This document shows positions 1-12,450 of a DNA stretch of 64,000 bases, in pieces; position 1 is the stretch's first letter, and the number at the start of each line of letters is the position of its first letter. Both the position numbers and the translations under genes were made by a program. Below the pieces are notes generated by a model. The model was not told the origin of the DNA and searched no databases. It saw nothing but the letters and a program-made list of their open reading frames with translations. The stretch covers positions 54,794,101 through 54,858,100 of the forward strand of contig CM069872.1 of the NCBI GenBank assembly GCA_036172665.1. The letters are read 5' to 3'. The stretch is from Prosopocoilus inquinatus (taxonomy: Eukaryota; Arthropoda; Insecta; Coleoptera; Lucanidae).

Positions 1-90
1 TTAGTGGAACGATGGTTGTTCATGAACCGGTTGGCGACATTTTGATATTTTCCGGATCCTAATGACAAACTGAAGTGCGTTGTATTGTCA
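1..90 (+). repeat. Family A repeat, isolated copy at window edge
   Basis: The conserved core (GCGACATTtTGATATTTtCCGGAT, broken here for length at position 34) is followed by a diverged TAATGACAAACTG. It matches the cores of the array at 2.6-4.0 kb in the same orientation, including the upstream GGTTGTTCAT. It is probably the truncated right end of a further array that lies outside the window. Confidence 0.7.
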
Positions 91-2560
91 ATTGGGTTGC
101 CAATTGCTACTTCTTCTTTTTTTTAATTTTAGATACTGTTCGAATGAATGAATGAATGAAATTTTTCACGGAATGCACTCTCTTTTTTTTTGTTTTGGTA
201 TGTTTAATAACGACGTCATCGCGCCCAACCGCTTTTAATTAAATAAAGCGCGCCCCGAAAGCTTTTTAATATCCGTTACCGTGAAGCGATTTAAATGAGT
301 GCACTTCCAAATGAAAAATTCAACAGTGCGACGCGACGTTTATTCAGACCATCGCTCACGTGCGCCTGCCTCGTATTTATGAAAGCCCAAATGAAAAGCG
401 GCGGTCCGGCGAAATAATCTTAGCTCATTTTTCCGGTCAGGAGGAGGAGAAAAGTGCGCGCGGGAAATAAATTTCACATGATTTTACTTTTTAAGCATTT
501 GAGGTTGCCCGCCGCCTCCCACCTCCCCCGCCGCCTAATCAATTATTTGGAACGAAATGACAAAGAAACCGTGTTTGGTTCCGGGGGGGGGGGGGTTCTT
601 GGCTCGGTCCGGGGAAGAATAAATTTCTGGTAAGTGCGTGCGGTCTGAACTTTTTTTTTTTTAATATTTGAGGTTGCGTCGCGCTGCTCATAGTTTGTCG
701 GGCCGTGCCGGCACGAGGGTGTGCAAGATGTGTTACGAGGGGGCGAGGCCATAAAAAGTTCTGCGGGACGCGAATCATTGTTTACTACCTTTTTGGTTCG
801 GAAATTTTCGTCATAACCGTGAGCGCTTCCGGAAATGGATGGGACATTAAGAGGACATTGATGGTGGTTGTTATGATTATTTAATACTGCAGGGCGTAAG
901 TAATGCGAGGGGGCGAGACGAACATCTTAGTATGTAAAAACAAAATGGCGGGCACTAGTTTACGAATAACGGACACAAACAGCTACCTGTTCTTTGCATT
1001 AAAAAAATGTAAACGCTGCTGCTTGTTGCATGTTTCAATTTTGGCGTTCGCGTTACATCACTCCCCTCGTTGATTATAGCGGTTGGTTAGGCAACTGTAC
1101 TTTCACCAAGGTGATGTTGGTGTAGAAGCCCCTTAAAGCTTCTCCTTCACATATGTATGATGTAGGATGAAATATATTAAAAAATGTGGCAATTTATTGG
1201 GGGTTGAACCGACCAAATCCTTTTTTAACGCCGATCCCTGCGTGATTGAGTGCGTGCGTGATCAATCAATTTCGCGAGAGGCCCGGCTCGTTTTACGGTC
1301 GTACGAGCGCGGTAGCCAAAGCAGAAATTTCTGAAATATCTCCGTGCATAAACGTCGTAGGGCGTAGTGTAAGCAATTTGTTGTAAGCGGGTCGGCGGTG
1401 TTTTCGCTCCCCCCCCCCCGACTATGACGACGACGACGATCATGATGATGATTCCGGTCTTTCCTTAAGCACGGCCGTTTCACCCTTGTTTATATTTCAT
1501 GCACTCGCATATATATTGACATGGTGCTAGTCGGTGGATGGCGTGCTTTACGGTCGTACCCCGGACGGAATGTAAACTAGCGAAGCACGAGATGATAAAT
1601 TCCTGGCTGCATCCTGTCAGAGAAGCTTCTTCTTGATTGAGTATTCATACGCCGGAGTTGTTGTAAAGTCCCCCCCCCTCACTGTTTTAATGTTGGCGAA
1701 CTATTCAATTGGCTCAGCGTGTAGGGCCAATCTAAAATTCGCGCGCGTTAAAATAATTAATTACCCGAAGGATACCCCCCCTATTTAATTGAAATCGGGT
1801 TTTATTGTCATGAACCCCGTCTATTTTTACTTAAACTCGGTAAACTTACCCCATTATTAGGTTTGCGGGGGGAGAGGGAGGGGTGGCAGAGTTTCAACAG
1901 ACGCACAGATCTTTTTTTCCCCCTTCTTTATTACACATAGAATCTCGGCGTGGTGTAAAGGGCCTTGATAAAGACTTAAACAGCGCACTTCCATTAATTT
2001 GTGTCCTTCGCATTGTCGGGTGTCATCTTGATTATGTCGCGGGAAGTAAAACAGCCCATCAATCACCGCCGCCGCCGCGCCGAACAAGAGCGAGCACAAG
2101 GCAAAGATGGCGGCGGGGCGACTCACGTACTCAACGCCCGAACCTTTGCTATCTGATAATGCTAAAGGGCCGTAAATGCAGATTACGCGGCCTCCTTCCC
2201 CTCCCCCCCTCCCTCCCCCTTCAACCCGGGCCGTTAGAAGGTGCGATTAGTCTGCGGGCTTAAATCTGTAACAAGGATTTCGACAAGGTAAACGAGGGAA
2301 ATTAATTCTGATTTCTATGGCGCGAACGACGGACGTCCGATTCGCACGGTTTATCACCGTCATTGATCATCAGAAAAGATAACGCTCTTGCACTTGTAGA
2401 CAGTACACCCACGTGTACGAGGCCAAGTAAAAAAAAAAATATGGCCGCATTATCTTTAAAACATAATCTTGCGCTACGCTTACGATGCTTTAAATTTTTA
2501 TTCATCAGAAGAAATAAGAAAATACACATGGAAAAAATTAAGGCGAAGTGTGACATGGAG
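91..2560. other. Intergenic DNA, no gene recognised
   Basis: No open frame here has coding character. The longest frames are broken low-complexity translations driven by C/G runs (for example near 585, 1410, 1670 and 2200) and A/T runs. The phrase TTTACGGTCGTAC occurs twice, near 1292 and 1549. I see no convincing promoter, RNA gene or transposon end. Confidence 0.6.
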
Positions 2561-4045
2561 AGACCCCTACGATTATTCAGAATTGGTTGTGGTCATCCAT
2601 AAGCCAGTTAGCGACATTCTGATATTTCCTGGATACTAATGATAGACTGGCGCGAGTTGAAATGTCACATCCTTAGGATTTCAAACGGCGTTCAATACCT
2701 TTTACTGGAACTTCAGACGCGTCCACGCAGTTTCGTGTCTTCAAAAATCCAACATTTTAGTGTTTCCGACGGTTTTTCTCACATTTAATTGGTTTGATGA
2801 CTGCTGGTGTTCGATTCATTCTGACAGGGCGGGAACAACCCCTTCAGTTAATCCAATGGTGGTTGTTCATACGCCAGTTGGCGACATTCTGATATTTCCC
2901 GGATGGTAATGATAAACTGGTGCGAGTTGAAACGTCAAATGTCGCATTAGAGGATTCCAAACGGCGTCCAGTATTTTTTACTAGACCTTCAGGCGTGTAC
3001 GTCCAGTTTAATGTCTTCAAAAATTAGTGTTTTAGAAAATACACATGGAAAGAATTAAAGGGAAGTGAACATGGAAAAACCCCCACGATTATTTAGCATT
3101 GGCGGTGGTCATCAATAAGCTAGTTAGCAAGTCAGTTAGCGACATTCTGATATTTCCTGGATACTAATGATAGAGTGATGTGAGTTGAAATATCAAATGT
3201 CATACTCGACTCATCCTTATGCTTTCCAACAGCGTTCAGTGTTTTTTTACTGGAACTTCAGAAACGTCCGCGCAGTTTAGTGTCTTCAAAAATCACAAAC
3301 ATTTTAGTGTTTTCGATAGTTTTTCTCACATTTGATTGGTTTGATGACTGCTGGTGTTCGATTCATTCTGACAGGGCAGGAACAACCCTTTCAGTTAATC
3401 CAATGGTGGTTGCTCATACGCCAGTTGGCGACATTCTGATATTTCCCGGATGGTAATGATAAACTGGTGCGAGTTGAAACGTCAAATGTCGCATTAGAGG
3501 ATTCCAAACGGCGTCCAGTTTCTTTTACTAGAACTTCAGACATGTACGTGCAGTTTAATGTCTTCAAATGTACGTGCAGTTTAATGTCTTCAAAAATTAG
3601 TGTTTTAGAAAATACACATGGAAAAAATTAAAGGGAAGTGAACATGGAAAAAACCCCACGATTATTTAGCATTGGCGGTGGTCATCCATAAGCCACTTAG
3701 CGACATTCTGATATTTCCTGGATACTAATGATAGACTGGTGCGAGTTGAAATGTCAAATGTCATACTCGACGAATCCTTAGGATTTCAAACAGTGCTCAG
3801 TGTTTTTTTTACTGGAACTTCAGACACGTCCGCGCAGTTTAGTGTCTTCAAAAATCCAACTTTTTGGTGTTTCCGACAGTTTTTCTATCATTTGATTGCA
3901 GAAATGGCTGGTTTGATGATTGTTGGTGTTCGATTCATTCTGACGGAGCTGCTTCCAGTTGACACAAGGGTAGTTGCTCGTACGCCAGTTAGCGACATAC
4001 TGATATTTCCCTGATACTAAGGATAAACTGGCGCGATTTGAAATT
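2561..4045 (+). repeat. Family A tandem array, six units
   Basis: Cores of GCGACATTCTGATATTTCC start at 2611, 2881, 3139, 3428, 3700 and 3992 (spacings 270, 258, 289, 272, 292), each followed by GGATACTAATGATAaACTGG or a close variant. Two unit types alternate, so the true period is about 560 bp. One type carries the CCATAAGCCA/TCATACTCGAC flanks and the other carries TTCATACGCCAG with AACGTCAAATGTCGCATTAG. The last unit has decayed. The 20-bp phrase TACGTGCAGTTTAATGTCTT is locally duplicated near 3545-3585. There is no coding content: the frame at 3739-4014 merely runs through one unit. Confidence 0.88.
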
Positions 4046-5390
4046 TCTATTGTTAATTTCGATCTTCTTCGGGATTCAGGCAGTTTTGGATACGCAAGTA
4101 GTGTCGTGTGCCCCCCAACTGACTCGACTTCGATTTTTCAAATCGTAACCCTCAAAGATTTTAGCAGAATAGGCCACCTAAAAATCAAATCGGAAATAAC
4201 AGCGCGTTTAGTTAAAAACAAGGGCGGCCTATTTTCAATTTCTAAGACGTGACGTTTTAGAGTGGACGTGGGGGGTGGGGAAGCCTCGTATATGATTGAA
4301 AATATTTTTGTTTTATGTTCCGTTTAATTGACATTTTTCACGAACTGCACTTTTTTGTATTTAACAGCGAACTTCGTGCTCTATGCGAATTTGTGAGTTA
4401 ATGTGATGTTATTTGCAAGTTAATCGCCCAGCGACATTCTGATATTTCCCGGATGCTAATGACAAACTGGTGAGGCGACTCAAAAATCAAACTAGAAACA
4501 ACTACGCTCCTTTTAATACGAGCACGCCAGCAGAGTGTGAATGGAAATAAGGCGCTTGCGTTACTACTGTACTCAGTCGCCCTCGTCCACCTCCACTGAG
4601 CTGGTTACGGCTACAACTACCGCGATATATTCAAGAGAGGACAGAAAGTATGTGAGAATAGATCCTTGGACGTCAACGGAACGAAAAACACGTGAAATAT
4701 TTGGAAACCCAAACGTCTATACAGTACAGTGTTGTACAAAAAATAATTGAATCAGCCACGCTAATAAATAAACTTCCCGCGCTCGTTAAACGCAATTCTG
4801 CAATCAATTTACATTCCCGTTTAATTTTAAATAAACCGCTCGGCGATGTAGGAATTAACGTCGGATTCGGCTTTTAGAGCGCCACGTTTTCATGCATTAT
4901 ATAAAGTTGCAAAGTGAATCTCGCAAATTAGCCGGGCTGCATGGCGGCTCTAGTGGATCGTTATAAAAATAGCGAGCCGCGTAATCAGCTCGTGTGCGCT
5001 TAACAAAAACGGTTAATGTTTGCGTGCGTGCTGAATTTCAAGGACGTACAATCGGGATTATATCCGCTACGCCGCGAATTTACGCCCGTTCTCTTTTAAC
5101 TCTACCAAAAAAAAAAAATTACGACCTAAGCTTGGCGTCGCCAGCTGACCTAGTATTAAGCATTAACTGATTGATACACTTCTTCAAATGCACTAAATTT
5201 AAATAACAAATGCACTTGTTTTCTTCAAGATTGATCTTGTAAATTCGACGCATTTTTGTATTTCAAAAATGCAACGTTTTAGTGTTTCCGACAGTTTTTC
5301 CTAATTTGATTGCAGGAATGGTTGGTTTGATGACTGCCGTTGCTTGATTCATTCTGATGCAGCTTAAACAACGGTTTCCAACCAGTTTAA
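4046..5390. other. Intergenic DNA with one isolated family A core
   Basis: A single core (GCGACATTCTGATATTTCCC) lies at 4431 in + orientation. TATA-like strings occur at about 4907 and 4972, but no initiator or downstream gene accompanies them. A further piece of the family A flank (tttccgacagtttttc) appears near 5285. No coding region is recognised. Confidence 0.6.
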
Positions 5391-5570
5391 TGCAACTGTA
5401 TTGTTCATACGCAGCTGGCGACATTCTGATATCCCCCGGATACTAATGATAAACTGGCGCGAGTTGACTATTTCCAGCCAGTTAATCCAATTGTGTTCGT
5501 TCATACGCCAGTTAGCAACATTCTGATATTTCCCGGATACTATTGATAAGCTGTATGATCCTAAGAGCAA
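5391..5570 (+). repeat. Family A repeat, two closely spaced cores
   Basis: Cores lie at 5418 and 5515 (97 bp apart), both preceded by TTCATACGC. This spacing is far shorter than in the main array, so the unit is internally deleted. These are the last + oriented copies in the window. All later copies (8.7-12.4 kb) are inverted. Confidence 0.8.
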
Positions 5571-6640
5571 AGGGCAAAGAGCCTAAGAGCAAAGTAAGTT
5601 GCTTGTGCGTCGTAGGTAGCATGCATTTGTGTGTTCAGTTGTTTCTGGAATTTAAGTCCGGCAGGAAAACGATTCATTTACGGATTGTTCCGGTTCTGAA
5701 TCTGGATCGACCGACGCTACCGTAGTGTTTGTTGTATTTCGTGAAGAGAAGTCATAGACGATTCAGGTGAGAGAAGCCGCTACTGCACGTCTGTTCGTGT
5801 TGTATTATGTGAAGCATTCACATCAAAGGCCATAAAAGTCAAGTGTAGCCTGTATTGTAACGTATTACTTAATCCGATGACGCCCCTTATTGTAAAATTA
5901 AAAATTGCGTCGCACCTAGTTTTGAATTTCAGAGCGAACTTCGCGGAACGAAGGGCCGGTAATTCACGGCGTTTTGTAGTTTTAATAAACAGAGCTTTTT
6001 CCAATTAAGGCGAATAATGACGAAGTCCGCCCCCCCCCCGCCCGCCTTCCCCCTACATTTTTATTATAATAAAAGCCCCCCTAATCCTTTGTTTGAATTC
6101 CGCGCGTGGAGCTTAATATTTTGCGTTCTGCGGGCGCGCAATTTATGGGGTTATTCGCGGGGTGGGTGCGGGGGGGTGGCGGGCGGTTCTGACTAATTAT
6201 ATCCGTGTTATCTTCGCAGCGGCCGGCTCTCTTCAACACATGCGCCATAAATCTGCTACATCATGTTCTAATCTTAATGGGCTTTTCTGGAAACCGATGT
6301 GGATGTGGAATTTCGCTGCGAACGTTTAGCAGACGGGACGTCCACAAATAACGTTGCGTTTTGTTAATTTCATTGGAAATCTGGACTGTTTCTAAGCATT
6401 TTTAGGATAATTCAAGTAGTAAAGACAAAAAAAAATAATATTTTTTTATGGGCAGATGCGTGCGATTTATTTGTTTGTGGCTTGGTTTTCAAAATAAGCC
6501 CGGAAGTCGTTTCCCAGCCTTCTTTCTTCAGCACGGATCGCCCGACAGCGCTGCACGTATTTTTAAAACTGTCGAAACCGCTTCGTCTCTTCTTTCTTCC
6601 CCCCCCCCCCCCTTTTCACCCTCCCCCCTTTCTCCTTCAC
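5571..6640. other. Intergenic DNA, no gene recognised
   Basis: Only C/G homopolymer stretches (6030-6050, 6160-6185, 6600-6635) and short non-coding frames are seen. The frame at 5780-6004 (minus strand) has no recognisable family features. Confidence 0.55.
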
Positions 6641-7165
6641 GTATTTATTAAAACCAAAAAGTTAATGCGCAGGTCTACTTTGCAATTTTGGGTATCACGG
6701 CTTATCATCATAATCATGGGAATATCATTATGTCTGCCTCGTAAAGCCTGTAATGAAGGTCAAAAAGGATTCATGGTACATCGCGGCGTGCTCGTTCTTT
6801 CTTTCTCTTTAGATGCTCTTTTACATATTTCTTAAAATCAAATGCAGTCCTATTTTGTAGTCTTAATTATGACGGCTTATCGTCATGGTCATGGGAATAT
6901 CATTATGTCCGCTTCATAAAGCGTGCAATAAAGGCCAAAAAGGATTAATTATACATCGCGGCGTGCTCGTTCTTTCTTTCTCCTTAGATGCTCTCTTACG
7001 TATTTCTTAAAATCAAAAAGTTCATGTGCTGTCCTATTGTGTAGTTTTGGATAACTCGGCTCATCATCATAATCATGGGAATATCATTATGTCCGCTTCA
7101 TAAAGCGTGCAATAATGACTAAAAAGGATTAACGATGTACATCGCGGCGTGCTCGTTCAGCAATA
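6641..7165 (+). repeat. Tandem triplication of ~180-bp unit
   Basis: CATGGGAATATCATTATGTC occurs at 6715, 6890 and 7074. Each copy is followed by a shared AAAGC(C/G)TG(T/C)AAT...AAAAAGGATT...CATCGCGGCGTGCTCGTTC block, and the first two are followed again by TTAGATGCTCT...CGTATTTCTTAAAATCAAA. The third copy stops after the CTCGTTC phrase. No gene is associated. Confidence 0.85.
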
Positions 7166-8690
7166 ATTTAATAATTTTCGGTGTCAGAACGCGTGATATG
7201 TTACCCGGCCGCTCTATACCTTAATCCAATCATGTCGATTATTTAAAAACGCGCGTAATGGACGGTTCTCGTTTTTTTTTTTTTTTATTTTATTTCCGCC
7301 AAATCCCGCCGCGTTAATAGTTGCACGTTTCGATGATCCATCGACGGCCCCGACCATTCCGGCGGTAATCCCGCGCTTGATTTGTGACTCTTAATGCGCA
7401 GGCTACACTCGCTAAAGTCTCTAGTTTAAACTAGAAGGGGATTATAGAAACGACGACGACGATGACAGACGGACGAATTCGTTGTCTTGAATCGCCGTTT
7501 AAAATGAATTAGAATTTCAGGCGAGAGAAATCGTGACTGCGTGGCGTGTTCGTCTGGTATTTACTTTTTTTTTCTTTGTAACTAAATCATCGCGTTTATA
7601 TTAAACGTACGGATGTATATTGATAGATCATTGTGGAAATGTTCGTTTTCAATTCGTGAAAGTTTGCACGTCGAGTTACCCAGGTACGAATTAATTAAAA
7701 AAGTTTCCGCGCCGGTGCTACAAAAATAATCTTTCAAAACGATGCGATTCGTTCCGCTTCCGGGTTCGTTTTTGCTCTGGCAGTTCCATCATTGTTTCGC
7801 TCGCCGGCTGCAATTTGTTACCTTTGTGTGTTGTGTATAAATTGGCAACTGCTCGTCAAATTTACCGGCGAGTGAGCCGCCGCGGCCAACGAATTCGCGA
7901 TTCATTCAGTCCGGTTAAATTTTATCGCCCTTGTTTTATGGCGCGCTTGCAGGGCGGTAATTGGCCGTTAAAAGTATTATTCCCGTATGTTATCGTATCG
8001 TCCGTCGCAGAACGCGGAATTCATCGTGTGACAATAAATAGAATGTTATGTGACAGCCCTTAACTTCAATTAAAGAATTTTTGCCTTTAATAATAAATGT
8101 GCTGGGGATGAGGGGCGTAATGTTTCTTGGCACCGCCGCCGTCGGAAATTGGCCGCCCCCATAAATTACCCGCCCGCTGCAAAAACTGCGCGGCAATCGT
8201 TCGTCTTGATTTATACTTCCTCGGATCTTATTATTTACGAGGGCAGCGCGCCACATATGCGAAAAGCAATAAAACCGTACGAGTACGATATCTGTCCCAT
8301 CGTTTTATCGACTGCTAGTGCTTGTGTTTTTTTTGTTTTATTTTATTCTGTTTTATCGTGGTGGAAGCCTCTCGCAGACGAGCTCGCAGTATCCGTGAGC
8401 TGAATTTTATTTCTTGTTGTCCATTTATCTAAATAAAAGTGAGGCGCGCAGCGCGCATCAGTCTGCGAGGGAATACATTTGGGAAGTACTTGCGTTTATC
8501 CTCCCCGTGTGTCTGTGTGTGTGTGTCTGTAGCTTCTTCGTCGTCGTGTTTTTTTTTCCCCACTTCAAGATGCTTAGACTAAAACTGAACGCGAAGATTC
8601 AGATACTCGCAGAGAGAATCACGTCAAGAAAACAAAAGAAAGACGATCAGTTTGTAACAAAAAAAAAACTTGGCTTCTTACGATGGTGAA
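7166..8690. other. Intergenic DNA, no gene recognised
   Basis: Composition is mixed and the short frames lack coding signatures. A (GT)n tract lies at about 8506-8526. The frames at 7815-8063 and 8149-8403 show no domain or splice-site support and are treated as chance. Confidence 0.5.
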
Positions 8691-11600
8691 CTCAAACTAA
8701 GCCTTTCTGTACTTCAAGCTTCAAACAGGACAGAGTTTATCATTAGTGACCTGGAAATATCAAAATGTTGCAAACTGCGCCTTCACCAACGTGCGCGGAT
8801 TTATACAGATTTGTTCGAACAAAGAAGATTTGCCATACATTATGAGGGAACTTCGTCCGTCTTGTCATTAGTGTCCTGGAAATATCAGAATGTCGCCAAG
8901 TGGACCTAAACGAAACTTACTAAAACGTACAGGAAAAGACTTTTATATTTTTGAGTTTTCTAAAAAAGAAATCATTTGAACTTGTCCTAAAACCCCAAAA
9001 AAAAAATTCGAATTACGGTCGATAGCCGAAAAAATTGAATTTTCCGTTTTGACTTCTGCAAAATGCGCAGTTTTTCTTGGTAAAACCACGTCAGCTCGTA
9101 TTGCTCGTGTCATTAATTAAAATGTTTGCTCTCACAATATCTAAAACGCAAAAATTGCAAGTCAAAACTTTTTTCTGCCCTTATGGATAGCTTGGAATGG
9201 ATTTTTGAATCGGCGGTTCGTCCTCGTAAAGACTAGTGAGGTCATTACCCAGGTCAAAATCATACATTTTTCTTCTTCTCCACTGAACCGGGCATGTTGA
9301 ACTCCCCGGTTATAACCCCGTACATTTTTTTTCTTCTCCACTGAGCTGGGCCATGTTGTCACGTCTTAAAAATTATTTCTAAATTCGCTTTTTACTTTTG
9401 GTGTTTGTTACACAAAATTCAACGCGCGGATTTTTAGGTTTAATCGACAAAATTGTTCAGTTAGAATTTCACAAGTACAAGAATAATTTTTTTTTTTGTT
9501 TTGGAAACTCAAAAATAAAGAAGTTTTTCCTGTTGTGAACCCAATCCGTGGATACAGTGTTCAAACAAACTTGCAAGAAAGCATTTTTCCGAGAAGCATT
9601 CGCGATGTATTACGAGGGAACTTCGTCCAGTTTATCAATAGCGTCCTGGAAATATCAGAATGTCGCAAGCTGGACTTCATCGAAATTTACGGGAACGTAC
9701 AAAAATCAGTATTTTACAAAGAAAGAACGCACGTGCACCTTAACCAAGATGTACGGATTTATGGAGATTTGCTCTGGCAAAGTTACAAGAACGCGTTTTT
9801 CCGAGAATCATTTGCGATACATTAGGAAGGAACTTCGGTTCCGTAGTTATTGCAAGAGTTGTAAGCCCAGCTACTCGATGTGCTGTCCGTTTTGCAGACA
9901 CGCTGTAGGTAAACTGGGCGAAGTAATCGATGAATACGAAAAGGATGGTTCTTTGAGTGTCACATATAATCTATGAAAAAAAAAAATTGTACTGACCCCA
10001 TGAGAACTTTTTGCGAATATAGAAACAGCAGGCTAGTTTTATCACACCGCTGCCACCAAACGTGTTCTGTTTGAAACCGTCACGTTGTAAACTGGACAAC
10101 AACACTACTTCGCACGCCCAGAAACTGAAGGTCAACGTTTTTTTTTTCTTTTTATAAGTCTCCTTTATATTATTAATTTATATTGGAATGGGCAAGCCTT
10201 CAGTCAGAACATGGGAAAAATAACCGACGTAGAACGGGTTGCCTATTTTTTTGCTCCTTTTACTTTACGAGGCGTCGCGAGTTTGAACGGGTCCCGAAAA
10301 GATTCTCTCCGTTCGATAAACAACAAGAACAAAAAAGCAAACTATCCCGAGGGGGCAAGAAACTTGATGAAAGAGTTCACTGCAACGTAGTAATCGTAAG
10401 TGAATAAATACGAGTGCGACGGTGGCGGCGGCGGCGGCGGTGGGAAAGCGCCAGATGCCGGTGAGGTCTTACTTCTGTCGCGCGTTGGGTTTTTTTTTGT
10501 TGTTGTTGCCTGCCCTGCCTGCCCGTCGGTGGAATTTAATTGAACGGCAAGGGGAAGCAAACAATTAATACACTTCAATAAGTTTTGATTAAAATTCGTA
10601 AGTTATTCTTCTGTAAATATTTTTTTGTTAACGAAATAAAAAAAATGCAATGTATTCCGCTTTTCCTGCTCACCAGAGCAACTTCAGTTGCCTACTTTCC
10701 AGGGGAAGCATCAGTACGGGGGCATGATAGTGTTGACCAAACTATTTTCTGGCGATCATTTCTCACCCCCTGATGCTTAAAAGCGAAACTAAGGTAAGAT
10801 TTTTAATTCCATGCTCGTTCGAGGATGACTACTTGAGTGCAATAAAAGGAGGGTGTGGAGAGGGTGTGAAGGAGGGAAGGGGAGGGTGAATACTAATAAC
10901 ACACTGCTGTAAATCTGAAACGCTTGAGGCATTAACTGGGTTAAACAAGAAACGAGATAATCTTTATGCGCTGCAGATTTCGCACTCGAAGAGGAAATAA
11001 GTAAATCCTGGGGGCGGCTCACAATTGCCTTAATAGCCGGAGCGGCTGCAGGAGGATATCCCCGGCGCGGCGCACGGAGTCAGCAGTTGCAGCCGGATTA
11101 TTAATTGGGCCCCAATGGCGTCTGCTGATACACCACTGTCCGATGCGACGCCGGCGTTTAAATCCAGCAACACCGCATTACGTCCTGCAATCGGCGAAAC
11201 CGCAAATGCAATCCGCCCCCTCCGCGCCGCCCGCCCCGAATTTATTTAACTGCGCGCCCCGACGCCCGATTGACTAATTATATCACGTCGGTGTTTATAC
11301 ACCGGACGTGAAACTAATGAATTATTCAAATGCTGTTTTATAATTCCGAACAGGCTTTCGCGGATTAAATCAAGAATTATTTGGGCCTACGCTTTCAATG
11401 GCACCGCCACATTCATGTTGTTAATTCGTACCTGTTGGAATTGATTTGATTTTTAATCCGTTTTAATATGATAATTCCCGCATGCGTATTGCGAGGGCCA
11501 GTTTATCATTAGTCTCTTGGAAATATCAAAATGTCGCAAACCGGGATTAAACGAAATTTACTCAAACGTACAGAACCTGCGCGCAAAAATCAAAAGCAAG

Positions 11601-12450
11601 GCCTACGTTTCGTTTGTAAAGAAACTGCACGTGCACCTTAACCAATGTGTACTGTTTTGTTCAAGAACGCGTTCTTTTCAGATGGATTTGCGATATATTA
11701 CTTCGTCCAGTTTGTGATTAGTCTCCTGGAAATCTCAAAATGTCGCAAACCGGGCTTAAATAAAATTTACGCAAGTGTACAAAAGTTGCGCGTGCAAAAA
11801 TCGGAGCCGAGGCGCCCTTTCGTTTGCAAATAAATTGCACGTGCACCTTAACCAATGTGCACTGTTTCATGCTGATTTGTTCAAACAAAGAATTTTTTTC
11901 TAGATGGATTTGCGATATATTCGTTCAGTTTGTCATTAGTCTCCTGGAAATATCAAAATGTCGCACAAACTGGGCTTAAATAAAATTTGAGCAAACGTAC
12001 AAAAAGTGCGCGTGCAAACGGAGGCGTCCCTTTGTTTTGCAAATAAATTGCACGTGCGCCTTAACCAATATGAACGTATTAATTCACATTTGTTTGAACA
12101 AAATTACAAGAACGCATTTTTTCCGAGAATCATTTGCGATATATTACGGTTTGTCGCCAGCTTCCTGGAAATATCAGAATGTTGCAAACTGGACTTAAAC
12201 GAAATTTACGCAAACGTATAAAAATTGCGCAAAAATTGCAATCGAGGTGTTCGCCTCTATTTTATTAGGAAATTGCACATGCGCCTTAAGCAATGTGTAC
12301 GGATTTATACTGATTTGTTTAAACAAAGTTACAAGAACGCATTTTTTTTTTTTTGAGAAACATTCTCGATACATTACGGGTTGTCACTGGTATCCTGGAA
12401 ATATCAAAATGTCGCAAGCCGGACTTGCAAGCTGAAATTTGCGCGAAAAT
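8691..12450 (-). repeat. Family A repeat, inverted cluster of eight cores
   Basis: The reverse complement of the family A core (GGAAATATCAgAATGTCGC) recurs near 8750, 8878, 9640, 11518, 11730, 11950, 12165 and 12400. Most copies are preceded by CAGTTTATCATTAGT and followed by AA(A/G)C(T/C)GG. Between cores there is a second shared block, CACGTGCACCTTAACCAA(T)GTG with TTTGTTCAAACAAAG. Unit length near 11.5-12.4 kb is about 215 bp. Orientation is opposite to the 0-5.6 kb copies. Confidence 0.85.
9848..9976 (+). CDS. Short cysteine-rich open-frame tail, possible orphan exon or gene fragment
   Basis: I do not recognise a gene here. The last ~42 codons of an open frame that starts inside family A repeat DNA stop being repeat-like after about 9840. 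They read YCKSCKPSYSMCCPFC, then a charged helical-looking stretch with GKLGEVIDEYEKDG, and end in TGA at 9974-9976. Two CxxC pairs separated by seven residues would suit a zinc-binding knuckle. The amino-acid composition is less biased than the noise frames around it. There is no good upstream splice acceptor (the closest AG follows TTCCGT near 9845) and no plausible own start codon. It may be a decayed exon carried into the repeat, or chance. Confidence 0.22.
   Translation, partial: YCKSCKPSYSMCCPFCRHAVGKLGEVIDEYEKDGSLSVTYNL

Noticed and set aside
9548..9847. First 100 codons of the + frame ending at 9976
   Set aside because: This part translates family A repeat units (the SxSxASWKYQNVASW phrase recurs in other units), so it is not independent coding sequence.
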